Shown: in pieces, positions 54,621 through 63,924 of the stretch | Layout of the letters: each line of letters starts with the position of its first letter | Numbering within the stretch: the first letter of the stretch is position 1 | NCBI GenBank assembly: GCA_949373145.1 | Contig: CASICI010000012.1 | Location: forward strand, 1-64,000 | DNA length: 64,000 bases | From: an uncultured Phycisphaerales bacterium | GTDB taxonomy: Bacteria; Planctomycetota; Phycisphaerae; Phycisphaerales; SM1A02 | Reading direction: 5' to 3' | Notes under the pieces: generated by a model | What the model saw: the letters and a program-made list of their open reading frames with translations, nothing else | Told to the model about the DNA's origin: nothing | The model's database searches: none | Program-made: the position numbers and the translations under genes

Positions 54621-56512
54621 GCAAGACCACCGAGAATCTGCAGGGGCATCCGGATCCCCAATCCATCCGCGACGGCACGAACCATCTCGAATTCTTCAGG
54701 GCGTAATCGTTCGTCATGCCAGCACGCGACGAGTATGGACTCGAGAATCCTGCTTTTGACATCGAGAGTCGCCCGACCGAGTTCATCCAGGGCCGTCCCC
54801 AGACGACTGAACGTGACCTGTGAACGCTGCGGCATCATCTGATCGATTCCGAGGTGGGACACGGCTGCGGTGAATGCGGCCAGAGCCGCCTCGTCGCTGG
54901 AAGCGCCTCTGCGCGCGACCGCAGCCAGAGCGATGCCGGCGGAGGTGGAGACGGAGCGAAGTCCCAGGGTCTCCTTACTGGTCGTCCTCATCATGATGAT
55001 GGCATCAAGACGCCGAAGAACCATTCTGCCAAGCAACCATTCGAACAAGTCGGTTCGACCATCGACGTCGATGCAGGACCTCACCACGCTTGAAAAATCG
55101 GAGGCTTGTTTGCGATCATGACGTGAGATGGCAGGCAGACAGATTTCGATGACGACCAGTCGATGGACACGGTCCATGGCCGCCACATACGCATGCAGCA
55201 GAAGCACTTCCTTCTCGAGGTCAGGACCGAGATCGGTCTTGATCAGAGTCAACTGCTTCTTATGGTGGGAGTCGTCTTGCTGAAGCAGCAAAGCGAGAAT
55301 CGCGGCACGAGCGCCGAACTCATTCTGAACCGCGGCACGAAGTCTGACGGGAATGTCATCGAGAAGTGATTGCGCCTGCTTGAGCGACACCGGTCGCGAC
55401 CGATCGAAAAAACCGATCCCCGCAACAGGGTTGGTGAGATCGAAGACCGATTGGGCGGCATGCTCGTGAAGCTTCCCGAGTGATTCAGGATCGACACCCT
55501 CCAGACGTGCGACTCTGCGTTCGATGGGTGGGTGCGTGGCGAACCAGGAGCTGCAACCGTTTGTGAACATGAAGTGGGCGAACTCGGAGACGCGCGACAA
55601 CCGAAGACGATTCGATGGTCTGAGACCGGAGATCTTGCGCAGGGCGGATGCGATTCCATCCGGATAGCGCGTGTAATCGACCGCTGCGGCATCTGCCAGA
55701 AACTCGCGCTGACGCGAGACGGCAGCCTGCAGAAGTCGTCCCATCGCGGTTCCGACCAGACCGATCAACACGACGAAGAGACCCAGAATCATGATCGCGA
55801 CCGCGATCAGCAACCCTCGAACCACGGAAAGATCCTTGAGGTCCGAACGGGCGACCATCCAATCGGGCGCCTGCATCATCCGATCGCCGATGAGACCGAT
55901 CACGACCATGCCATGGATCACGCCGACCAGACGAATGTTGATTCGGATGTCACCGTGCACGATGTGACTGAATTCATGAGCGATCACACCCTGGAGTTCA
56001 TCCCGGGAAAGTTCATCGAGCAGCCCGCGAGTCACGCCGACCACCGCGTTGTCGGGAGTCGTCCCCGCGGCGAAGGCGTTCATGGATTGACTCTCGATCA
56101 CACAGGTGAGGGGGATCGGCATGCCGCTGGCGATCGACATCTCCTCGACGACATTGAGACATTGCTTCTCCTGCGCGGTCGCGGTCTCGGCGAGCAGGGG
56201 CACCGCACCGAGTTCGAGTGCGACTTTCAGTCCACCGCCTCGCAACTGGACCATCTTCCAGATGGATGCGATCAGGATGATGAACAACGTCCCGCCCATG
56301 AACGAAGCCAACAGGGGCAGGGTGAACAGGACATAGAAATATCCCAGTGGTTCACCGCTTTCACTTGATCGGTCACCCAGCAGCAGGAACCAGATCACGA
56401 ATGCGAACAGCGCCCAGATGCCGGACGAGACCAGCAACGCCGCGAAGGGGAAGATCCAAAGAAGTCGCTTCGACTTCGATCTGGCTTTCTTCTGATGGTT
56501 GATGAAATCCAT
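54596..56512 (-). CDS. M48-family membrane zinc metalloprotease (HtpX-like)
   Basis: 638 residues from ATG 56512. Two N-terminal membrane helices (about 20-45 and 63-90) are followed by the M48 domain with the zinc motif HEFSH (residues 183-187 of the longer reading), then IVHGDIRINIRL, a second pair of helices (GVIHGMVVIGLIG, LIAVAIMILGLFVVLIGLVG) and SRQREFLADAAAVDYTRYPDGIASAL with the third ligand Glu. The C-terminal 300 residues are a long helical extension absent from HtpX. Likely membrane-protein quality control. Shares an operon direction with the HD and RND genes. Confidence 0.9.
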   Translation of the reverse strand: MDFINHQKKARSKSKRLLWIFPFAALLVSSGIWALFAFVIWFLLLGDRSSESGEPLGYFYVLFTLPLLASFMGGTLFIILIASIWKMVQLRGGGLKVALELGAVPLLAETATAQEKQCLNVVEEMSIASGMPIPLTCVIESQSMNAFAAGTTPDNAVVGVTRGLLDELSRDELQGVIAHEFSHIVHGDIRINIRLVGVIHGMVVIGLIGDRMMQAPDWMVARSDLKDLSVVRGLLIAVAIMILGLFVVLIGLVGTAMGRLLQAAVSRQREFLADAAAVDYTRYPDGIASALRKISGLRPSNRLRLSRVSEFAHFMFTNGCSSWFATHPPIERRVARLEGVDPESLGKLHEHAAQSVFDLTNPVAGIGFFDRSRPVSLKQAQSLLDDIPVRLRAAVQNEFGARAAILALLLQQDDSHHKKQLTLIKTDLGPDLEKEVLLLHAYVAAMDRVHRLVVIEICLPAISRHDRKQASDFSSVVRSCIDVDGRTDLFEWLLGRMVLRRLDAIIMMRTTSKETLGLRSVSTSAGIALAAVARRGASSDEAALAAFTAAVSHLGIDQMMPQRSQVTFSRLGTALDELGRATLDVKSRILESILVACWHDERLRPEEFEMVRAVADGLGIRMPLQILGGLAQGDGSGG

Positions 56513-56538
56513 GGGTCTCTCCAAAGTGAAGAGTGGTT

Positions 56539-57099
56539 TCAGATTTCGAGACGCTCACGGTCGGAACGAAGGGCCTCGAGGCACACTTCGATGTGTTCAT
56601 CAAGCTCACGTCCGATCTCGGCAGCACCATTGCGCACATCGTCCCGACTGACGGCCGCCGCGAATTTGGCGTTCTTCAGTTTCTTCAGGATGGATTTGAC
56701 CTGAAGCTCGGAAATGCCGTCTGGGCGCACCCGGGCACAGGCGACGATGAAGCCGGCCAGTTCATCGCAGGCGAAGAGATGCTTCGCCATCAGGGTCTCT
56801 CTTGGAACACCGGAATAGTCGGCATGGCCCAGAATCGACTGGATCACGGAGTCGGGCACATCGTCGCGATCACGCAGGGCCTGCACCGCGACGAAGGGAT
56901 GTTCCTCGATGGTGGGATGTTTTTCATAATCCATGTCGTGAAGCAGACCGGTGATCTCCCAGTCATCGGCATGCTCGGGATCCAGGACCTCTCCCTGCAC
57001 GCGCATGCAACGGGCGACGCATTCCATGTGCCCCCGCAACGATGGGTTTTCAACCCAGCTCTGCATGAGCTCACGTGCCTGAGAGACGGTCATCGACAT
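56539..57099 (-). CDS. HD-domain phosphohydrolase-like protein
   Basis: 186 residues from Met at 57099 (MSMTVSQARELMQSW); the frame is open to 57174, inside the RND gene. It carries the HDIG-type layout: NPSLRGHMECVARCM with an early His, GLLHDMDYEKHPT with the His-Asp pair, IEEHPFVAVQAL and ILGHADYSGVPRETLMAKHLFACDELAGFI. Proteins of this size act on nucleotides or remain uncharacterised. The start is 4 bp from the RND stop, so it is co-translated with the efflux operon. Confidence 0.85.
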   Translation of the reverse strand: MSMTVSQARELMQSWVENPSLRGHMECVARCMRVQGEVLDPEHADDWEITGLLHDMDYEKHPTIEEHPFVAVQALRDRDDVPDSVIQSILGHADYSGVPRETLMAKHLFACDELAGFIVACARVRPDGISELQVKSILKKLKNAKFAAAVSRDDVRNGAAEIGRELDEHIEVCLEALRSDRERLEI

Positions 57100-57103
57100 G
57101 GTT

Positions 57104-60100
57104 TCAAAGTCCCGATGGGTTCGAGTGATCGATCGCTTCGATCTTCTTGGTCGGATCGATGCCGGAGCGTTCACGCATTCGCTGGAAGATCACGTAGAAG
57201 ACCGGCACGATTCCGAGCGTCAGAACCGTCGCCATGAGCATGCCGCCGAAGACGACGAACCCGATCGACTGCCGACTCTGCGCACCAGCACCAGTCGCCA
57301 GCATCAGAGGCACCACGCCGAGGATGAAGGAGAATGCGGTCATGAGGATCGGACGGAGTCGCAACTTCGCGGCACCCACGGCGGCTTCGACGGGGTCCTG
57401 CCCGGCGGCGCTCAGTTCCTTGGCGAATTCAACGATCAGGATCGCATTCTTCGTGGCGAGACCGATGAGCATCACCAGACCGATCTGACCGTAGACATCC
57501 AGAGGACGTCCGGTCGCCAGCAGGGCGAGGATCGCACCGAGCACGGCGAGCGGCACGGTCAGCATGATCATGATCGGAAGGATCCAGCTTTCATACTGGG
57601 CGGCAAGCAACAGGAACACCACCACCAGAGCGATTCCGAAGATGAACGGGGCGAGATTGCCGGCCTGAAGTTCCTGGTAGGTGGTCCCACTCCATTCGTA
57701 GCCGTATTGAGAGCCAAGTGCCTCGGCACAGACTTCCTCCATCGCGACGACCGCCTGGCTCGAGCTGTACCCGGCGAAGACATTGGGAGAACCAAGCACC
57801 TGGACGGTCTCATAGATGTTGTAATGAGGAATGAAGTCGGGGCCGGTGATCGGCTCGATCGATGCGATCGTGGAGACGGGCACCATGTCCTTGTCACTGT
57901 TTCTGACGAACAGTCTGCCGATGTCCTGCGGGTTGGAACGCCCCCAGCCTTCTGCCTGAGCCTGAACCTGATAGACCTGGTTGTACAGGTTGAAGTTGTT
58001 GATGTAGAGCGAACCGAGCTGGACTTGAAGCGTGTTGAAGACTTCGCTGAGATTGACACCCAGCAGTTTCGCCTTGGTTCGATCGACATCGAGCCAGAGC
58101 TGCGGAATGTCGATTCGCGATGGGGTTCGAACCATCATCAGACGCGGATCCTTGTTCGCGGCCTCGATCATCTTCTGGGCGTCTCGATAGAAATCCTCGT
58201 ACGGCACGGCAGGAAGATTCTCGAGCTGAAGCTGGAACCCGCTGACCGCACCAAGTCCGGTGATCGGAGGAGGGCTCACGAACTGAACCGTGGCCTGGGG
58301 ATTCTGCTTGAATTCCTTGTTGAAGTCGAGAATCAACTTCTTCGCGGTGTGTGCCTGGCCGCGTTCGTCCCAACTCTTGAAGATGGGGATCACGAACCCT
58401 GCGTAGGTCTGATTGGTCGAGGTCAGGAAGTTGCGACCGGCGACGGAGATGACGTTCTCGACCCATTCATTCTTCGTGAGTTCCTCGACCACCGAAGCCA
58501 TGACTTCGTTGGTTCGACCGACGGTCGAACCCGGGGGGAGCTCGACGAGACCGAAGCAGTACCCCTGATCCTCACTGGGGACGAATGCCTTGGGCCAGAC
58601 CACCGAAAGGTAGGCCGTCAGGCCGGCCAGCACGAGGAACCCGAGCACGATCAGCAGTCGAAGCTTGATGAACCAGTGAAGCAGGCCGCCGTAGAACTCG
58701 ATGAGCTTCTCGAAAAACTTGTTGAAGGCACGAAACACCACATTTCGGTCCGCTTCCCTGGTGGGCTTGAGGAAGATGCCGCAGAGCGCGGGACTCAGCG
58801 TGAGTGAGTTGATCGAGGACAGCCCGACCGAAAATGCGATCGTCAGTGCGAACTGGTTGTACAGCTGTCCGGTGATCCCCGGAAGGAATGCGGTCGGAAT
58901 GAAGACCGCCTGAAGAACCAGGGTCGTCGCGATGATCGGCCCGACGACCTCGTGAATCGCGATCGACGTTGCCTTCCTTCGAGACCAATCAGGATGTTCC
59001 TGAAGCTGGCGTTCCACGTTCTCCACGACCACGATCGCATCATCGACGACCAGTCCCACGGCAAGGACCAGACCGAGGAGGGTCAGGGTGTTGATGGAGA
59101 ATCCGAACAACATCATGAAGGCGAAGGTTCCGATCAATGAGACCGGAATCGCGATCAATGGGATGAGGGTGCTTCGCCAGCTCTGGAGGAAGATGAAGAC
59201 CACGATCACCACGAGACCGAGCGCTTCGAAGAGGGTGACGACGAGATCCTTGATGGACAGCTTCACGAAGGTCGTGGTGTCGTAGGTGATCTGGTAGTTC
59301 ATGTCCTCGGGGAACTTCCCAGACAGACCGTCGAGTGTCTTCACGACCTGGCTCTTGATGTCGAGCGCGTTGGCTCCCGGGAGCTGGTAGACCCCGAGGT
59401 TGGCGCAGCCGATGCCGTTCAGCGCGGATGCAGCCTGATAGTTGTTGGCTCCCAGCTCGACTCGTCCGATGTCGGCAAGCGTGACGAGCTGACCGTCGTC
59501 GCCGGTGCGAACGATGATGTCCTCGAACTGTTCGGCGGTGCTCAGGCGACCAAGCGTGCTGATCTGGAGCTGGAACGCCTGGTTCTGATCGGTGGGTGGT
59601 GAACCGATCAAGCCCGCTGCCACCTGCTGATTCTGTTCCTGGACGGCGTTGGTGACATCCGAGACCGTCAGTTCGAGGGCGGCCATCTTGTCAGGATCGA
59701 GCCAGATGCGCATCGCGTATTCGCGCAGTCCGAAGTTGGTGATGGAACCCACACCAGAGACTCGCGAAAGCGGATCATTCAGATAGATGTTGGCGTAGTT
59801 GCCGAGGAAAGTGTCGTCATACGTGCCATTGGGCGAGACGAGACTGACCACCAGCACCATGTCGGTGGAAGTCTTCTCGATGATGATTCCGGCCTGATTC
59901 ACGATGGAAGGAATCTGACCGGTCGCCTGGCTGATGCGGTTCTGCACGTCGACCGCACCGATGTCGAGGTCGTAGCCCACTTCAAAGCTCACGGTGATGA
60001 GGCTTGAACCGTTGTTCGCACTGGTCGAACTCATGTAGATCATGCCCTGGATGCCGTTGATCTGCTCTTCGAGGAGCGTGGTCACGGAATCGGCGGTCAC

Positions 60101-60265
60101 CTGAGCACTCGCACCGGGATAGGTCGAAGTGACGGTGACGGTGGGCGGGACGATCGACGGGAACTGCGCGATCGGAAGAACGACCATGGAGATGGCACCA
60201 CAGATCACCATCAGCAGGGCGACGGTGGCGGCGAAAATCGGTCGATTGATGAAGAAGTCCAGCAA
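57104..60265 (-). CDS. RND efflux transporter (HAE1/AcrB type)
   Basis: 1053 residues, normal length. The N-terminus is MLDFFINRPIFAATVALLMVICGAISM. Family motifs include YPGASAQVTADSVTTLLEEQINGI and the TM4 proton-relay segment GLVLAVGLVVDDAIVVVENVER with two adjacent Asp residues. Two large periplasmic loops are present, and the second repeat has GQIGLVMLIGLATKNAILIVEFAKE. It exports drugs or other amphiphiles in exchange for protons as a trimer. It is the pump of a complete tripartite operon with the membrane-fusion protein and outer-membrane channel upstream. Confidence 0.95.
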   Translation of the reverse strand: MLDFFINRPIFAATVALLMVICGAISMVVLPIAQFPSIVPPTVTVTSTYPGASAQVTADSVTTLLEEQINGIQGMIYMSSTSANNGSSLITVSFEVGYDLDIGAVDVQNRISQATGQIPSIVNQAGIIIEKTSTDMVLVVSLVSPNGTYDDTFLGNYANIYLNDPLSRVSGVGSITNFGLREYAMRIWLDPDKMAALELTVSDVTNAVQEQNQQVAAGLIGSPPTDQNQAFQLQISTLGRLSTAEQFEDIIVRTGDDGQLVTLADIGRVELGANNYQAASALNGIGCANLGVYQLPGANALDIKSQVVKTLDGLSGKFPEDMNYQITYDTTTFVKLSIKDLVVTLFEALGLVVIVVFIFLQSWRSTLIPLIAIPVSLIGTFAFMMLFGFSINTLTLLGLVLAVGLVVDDAIVVVENVERQLQEHPDWSRRKATSIAIHEVVGPIIATTLVLQAVFIPTAFLPGITGQLYNQFALTIAFSVGLSSINSLTLSPALCGIFLKPTREADRNVVFRAFNKFFEKLIEFYGGLLHWFIKLRLLIVLGFLVLAGLTAYLSVVWPKAFVPSEDQGYCFGLVELPPGSTVGRTNEVMASVVEELTKNEWVENVISVAGRNFLTSTNQTYAGFVIPIFKSWDERGQAHTAKKLILDFNKEFKQNPQATVQFVSPPPITGLGAVSGFQLQLENLPAVPYEDFYRDAQKMIEAANKDPRLMMVRTPSRIDIPQLWLDVDRTKAKLLGVNLSEVFNTLQVQLGSLYINNFNLYNQVYQVQAQAEGWGRSNPQDIGRLFVRNSDKDMVPVSTIASIEPITGPDFIPHYNIYETVQVLGSPNVFAGYSSSQAVVAMEEVCAEALGSQYGYEWSGTTYQELQAGNLAPFIFGIALVVVFLLLAAQYESWILPIMIMLTVPLAVLGAILALLATGRPLDVYGQIGLVMLIGLATKNAILIVEFAKELSAAGQDPVEAAVGAAKLRLRPILMTAFSFILGVVPLMLATGAGAQSRQSIGFVVFGGMLMATVLTLGIVPVFYVIFQRMRERSGIDPTKKIEAIDHSNPSGL

Positions 60266-60294
60266 CGGCGGCCTCGTTTGGTCCTAGTGACCGG

Positions 60295-61539
60295 TCATTT
60301 CATCGAAGATGAGGATGAGTTCTTGCTTGATGCACTTGAAGATGATGACGACGTGTCATTTGATGAAGTGGTGTCCCCACTCTGCTCGGCTTTCAACTGG
60401 GCGAGCGTGACGATCTTGACGACGTCACCGGAACTCAACTGACCACCGGAGTCGACGATGATGCGTTGACCGGGGCGAAGACCCTTTTGGATCCATGAGT
60501 TGCCGTCGACCGATTCGCCGACGGTCACGTCCTGCCGGGTGATCTTGTTCTTTTCACCGATCACCCAGACGTAGCTGCCGCCACCCTGCTCGGCACGAAG
60601 TGCGCGCTGAGGGATCACGACGGCATTGGGAACGTTCTTCACCAGGATCTGTGCTTCACCGTATTGGCCGGGATATGCCCAGCCATCGGGGTTGTCGAAC
60701 TTGACGCGAACCGTCGCGGTGGACGTCATGGGATCGACCTGGTTGTTGATGAAGTCGATGACACCTTCGAAGACCTTGCCCCCGCCACCACGGGTTCCAT
60801 TGACACGGACCTTCGCGGTGACCTGGCCCTTCTTCTGCAGTTCGAGCAGCTTGGGAAGATTGTGCGCGTCGATCGACACCAGAAGCCGCATGGGGTTGAA
60901 CTGGACGAGCGTGACGAGCGTGTCGGCGAACCCGCTGGGTTGCACCAGTGCACCGAGTTCGACCTGACGTTGACCGAGTCGGCCATCGAACGGTGCGGTG
61001 ATCGTGCTGAATGAAAGGTTCAACTCCGCGTTGATCAGAGAGCCCGCAGCGGTTTCGACCTGGCCTTCGGACTGCTCGAGGTCTGTCACCAGCTGATCGA
61101 AGTTCTCACGGGAGATCGCACCCGTCTCGACCAGAGGCCTGTTTCGTTCGAGCGTGCGCTCGGCGAGGTTTCTGGCCGCCACCGCGGCTTCAAGGTTGCC
61201 CTTGGCTTCAAGAAGCGATGCCTCGAATGGACGAGGGTCGAGTTGGAAGAGCCGATCACCGGCCTTGACCAACTGGCCATCCTCGAAGTCGACGGACTCG
61301 ACGTATCCGGTGACTCTTGAATCGATGTCCACGTTGCGAATCGCATCGGTCGTGCCGGGCTGACTCAGAACGACCGGAAAGGTCTGAGGCGTGATGGATT
61401 CGGCGGTGACCGTCGTATCCTTTTCGGCCATCAGAGCCATGGTTTCCTTGGCACTGCTGGACCCTCCGCAGCCTGCAAGAAGACCTGTCAGAAGGATGCC
61501 GAGAACCGTGGGCGTGGCGCCCCGAAGAAGCTTACTCAC
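60295..61539 (-). CDS. RND membrane-fusion (AcrA-type) lipoprotein
   Basis: 414 residues. The signal ends in GLLAGC (lipoprotein anchor), followed by the fusion-protein core: DSRVTGYVESVDFEDGQLVKAGDRLFQLDPRPFEASL (lipoyl half), an alpha hairpin (LEAAVAARNLAERTLERNRPLVETGAISREN), and beta-barrel parts ITAPFDGRLGQRQVELGALVQ and NAVVIPQRALRAEQGGGSYVWV. The C-terminal 30 residues are an extraordinary Ser-rich tail (SNDTSSSSSSASSKNSSSS). It bridges pump and outer-membrane channel. A 29-bp gap precedes the pump start. Confidence 0.93.
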   Translation of the reverse strand: MSKLLRGATPTVLGILLTGLLAGCGGSSSAKETMALMAEKDTTVTAESITPQTFPVVLSQPGTTDAIRNVDIDSRVTGYVESVDFEDGQLVKAGDRLFQLDPRPFEASLLEAKGNLEAAVAARNLAERTLERNRPLVETGAISRENFDQLVTDLEQSEGQVETAAGSLINAELNLSFSTITAPFDGRLGQRQVELGALVQPSGFADTLVTLVQFNPMRLLVSIDAHNLPKLLELQKKGQVTAKVRVNGTRGGGGKVFEGVIDFINNQVDPMTSTATVRVKFDNPDGWAYPGQYGEAQILVKNVPNAVVIPQRALRAEQGGGSYVWVIGEKNKITRQDVTVGESVDGNSWIQKGLRPGQRIIVDSGGQLSSGDVVKIVTLAQLKAEQSGDTTSSNDTSSSSSSASSKNSSSSSMK

Positions 61540-63047
61540 GATGTTCCTCCTGCTGTCGCAGAGACGAGTGATTCGTCGGTTGTGGGAACGGCGACGGGGC
61601 CGTCCGCTGAGGGAAGGACCGGCGTCCAGTCTCCCCCGAGTGCCTTGTAGAGAGTCACCGCCGAAAGCGCGACCTGCGCTTCGGCGTTGATCAAAGAGAA
61701 TTCCTGCTGGAGCAGCTGCAGTTCGGTCTCGATGACCACAGGAAGATTCTGCGTTCCCTGTTGGTACGACTGTTCGGCCAGCACCAGTGCTCCGAGAGAA
61801 TCATTGCGGGCTGCTTCGGTGTCTCTTCGTGAGAGTTCGCTGCTTGAGAAGTCGACGAGTGCGTCTTCGATGTCACGATACGCACCGAGGATGGCTTTTT
61901 CGTAGGCGATGAGACCTTCGCTCGCGCCCGCTTTCGCCAGATCGATCTGACTGGAGACGCGACCCCAGTTCAGAAGCTGCCAGTTCAAGGAAGGGCCGAC
62001 CGACCAATATCGATTGGACCAATCAAAGAGACTCCCAGCGGTGGGAGACTGAAGACCGACGGAGCCCAGAAGAGTGAATGATGGAAGAAGATCCGCTTCC
62101 GCGACACCGATTCCCGCGACCGCGGCGGCGAGCCGTCGTTCGGCCGCACGAACATCTGGTCGCTGGCGGACCACGTTCGCGGGCATGGCGACCCCGATGC
62201 TTGCCGGAGGAACTGGAATTCGACCAGCCTCACCGATCACTTGTTTCAGAGAACCAGGAGTCTCGCCCACAAGAACGGAAATGCGATTCAGTTCCTGAGT
62301 GGCATCAGCGACGTATCCATGGAGGCCCGATTCAAGCGAGGCGACCAGGGATCGGGCCGTGAGGACGTCGGTCATGGTGGCCATGCCGTTGTCGTAGGAC
62401 TGACTGGCCAGGTCGAAATTGTGTTCTGCGGCGACAAGACCGACTTCGGCGACCTCCACGATCTTGCGCAACGTCCGGTAGGCGACGTAGGACGTCGCAA
62501 CTTCGGCACGGACGGTGACCAACAGGTCACGCCAGTTCTCGATCGAGGCAAGCAGGGTGTTTTCCTTGGACTCCATGGAGCGGCGAATCTGCCCCCAGAG
62601 GTCCAGCTCCCAGGTCATGGAAGCGCCAAGTTTGAAACTCTTGTCGGTGCCTTCATCCGTGAGATTGGGGATCGGAACCTCGCCACCTTCGGCTCGGAAC
62701 CACTGAGCGTATCCATCACCATTGACCGTCGGCAGGAGATAGGAGCCTGCCACGCCGTATTCAGCGCGGGCGGCCTCGATGCGAGTCATCAGAATCCGAA
62801 GATCGAGATTGTTTCGCTGGGTGCGAAGAATCAACTCATCGAGAATGGGGTCTTCGAAGCTCTCCCACCACAGGCCGACACCCTCGGAGCTGGCTTCGAG
62901 GCCGGCTTTCAGATCACTGTGCCAGGCGTCTGGTGTGATCAGATCAGGCCGTTCGTAGTCGGGACCGACCATGCAACCGGAGAGGAGGACACCCCCGATC
63001 AACGAAAGTGTGAGACATGAAAATGATGCTGACCGTAGGAATGCCAT
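61536..63047 (-). CDS. Outer-membrane efflux lipoprotein (NodT/OprM type)
   Basis: 503 residues. The signal ends in LLSGC and the mature protein begins MVGPDYERPDLITPDAW, the NodT/OprM signature. Two repeated outer-membrane-channel domains are visible, with NLDLRILMTRIEAARAEYGVAGSYLLPTVN, PANVVRQRPDVRAAERRLAAAVAGIGVAEADLLPSFTLLGSVG and LNWQLLNWGRVSSQIDLAKA. First gene of the three-gene efflux operon; its stop overlaps the fusion-protein start by 4 bp. Confidence 0.93.
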   Translation of the reverse strand: MAFLRSASFSCLTLSLIGGVLLSGCMVGPDYERPDLITPDAWHSDLKAGLEASSEGVGLWWESFEDPILDELILRTQRNNLDLRILMTRIEAARAEYGVAGSYLLPTVNGDGYAQWFRAEGGEVPIPNLTDEGTDKSFKLGASMTWELDLWGQIRRSMESKENTLLASIENWRDLLVTVRAEVATSYVAYRTLRKIVEVAEVGLVAAEHNFDLASQSYDNGMATMTDVLTARSLVASLESGLHGYVADATQELNRISVLVGETPGSLKQVIGEAGRIPVPPASIGVAMPANVVRQRPDVRAAERRLAAAVAGIGVAEADLLPSFTLLGSVGLQSPTAGSLFDWSNRYWSVGPSLNWQLLNWGRVSSQIDLAKAGASEGLIAYEKAILGAYRDIEDALVDFSSSELSRRDTEAARNDSLGALVLAEQSYQQGTQNLPVVIETELQLLQQEFSLINAEAQVALSAVTLYKALGGDWTPVLPSADGPVAVPTTDESLVSATAGGTS

Positions 63048-63114
63048 TGAAGGAGTCTATCGGCGATTCATTTTTCCCGCAGAGGGCAACGACACCGCCG
63101 GTTATTCTGGAGAC

Positions 63115-63876
63115 ATGCCGGAACACGAACCAGAAGCAAGAATCAAACAAATCGCGATTGTCTATGCCATGGAAGCCGAGGGCACGCCTCTGGCGGAACG
63201 GTTGACTCTGAATGATGCGGTTGAACTTCACCAGGGCCTTCCTGCGAGGGTCCGAGGAGGAAGGGTCGGAGAGACGGAAGTCTTTCTCGTCTTCAATGGC
63301 CGTGATCCGGTTCACGGGGTCGACCGGATCGGACTCGAACACGCTGCGGTGACGACGTGGGCACTCCTCGAGAAAATAAAGCCGCAATTCCTTGTCAATG
63401 CAGGTACTTGTGGCGGTTTTCTGTCTCGGGGCGCATCGATCGGAACGACCTACCTGGCGGGTGGTGACTACCTCATTCACGATCATCGAATTCCACTTCC
63501 GGGGTTTGACGCACTTGGTGTCTCACGAATCCCCGCCGGACGGTACCCGGCGATCGAAGAACGGCTGGGACTGTCAACCGGTCCGGTCTCAAGCGGCTCC
63601 TCACTGGATGCGACCGAAGGGGAACGACGTTTTTTTGAAAAGGAGGGCGTGGTGGCCAAGGACATGGAAGCCGCTGCGATCGCACGTGTCGCTGATGATC
63701 TTCAGATTCCCCTGCTGACCATGAAAGCGGTGACGGATCTCGTTGATCACCCGGAACCGGCTCAAGATGCTTTTCTTCGAAACCTCAGATCAACGACGTC
63801 CCAATTGACCGATCACATGGAACGACTCGTCCGGTGGATCGGAGAGGGCGTGACCCACGCCGACCTCTCGGGCTGA
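63115..63876 (+). CDS. Plant-type 5'-methylthioadenosine nucleosidase
   Basis: 253 residues from ATG 63115; earlier Mets in frame (62971) lie inside the divergent efflux gene. Nucleosidase-fold motifs follow the plant MTN pattern: IAIVYAMEAEGTPL, LVNAGTCGGF, IHDHRIPLPGFDALGV, VAKDMEAAAIARVAD and the catalytic-Asp segment KAVTDLVD. The family removes adenine from 5'-methylthioadenosine (and sometimes S-adenosylhomocysteine). Futalosine hydrolase MqnB is a related fold, and since this genome carries mqnE that is an alternative, but the plant-type motifs favour MTN. Cytoplasmic. Confidence 0.78.
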   Translation: MPEHEPEARIKQIAIVYAMEAEGTPLAERLTLNDAVELHQGLPARVRGGRVGETEVFLVFNGRDPVHGVDRIGLEHAAVTTWALLEKIKPQFLVNAGTCGGFLSRGASIGTTYLAGGDYLIHDHRIPLPGFDALGVSRIPAGRYPAIEERLGLSTGPVSSGSSLDATEGERRFFEKEGVVAKDMEAAAIARVADDLQIPLLTMKAVTDLVDHPEPAQDAFLRNLRSTTSQLTDHMERLVRWIGEGVTHADLSG

Positions 63877-63924
63877 TCCATCCGGCGAGAGACCGCTCAC
63901 CGAGAAGAAACCATCGGAGAAGAC

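Noticed and set aside
57098-58807. 569-codon ORF on the + strand
   Set aside because: Lies antisense to the RND pump. Its His/Asp/Arg-rich sequence has no family character and reflects codon bias of the real gene.
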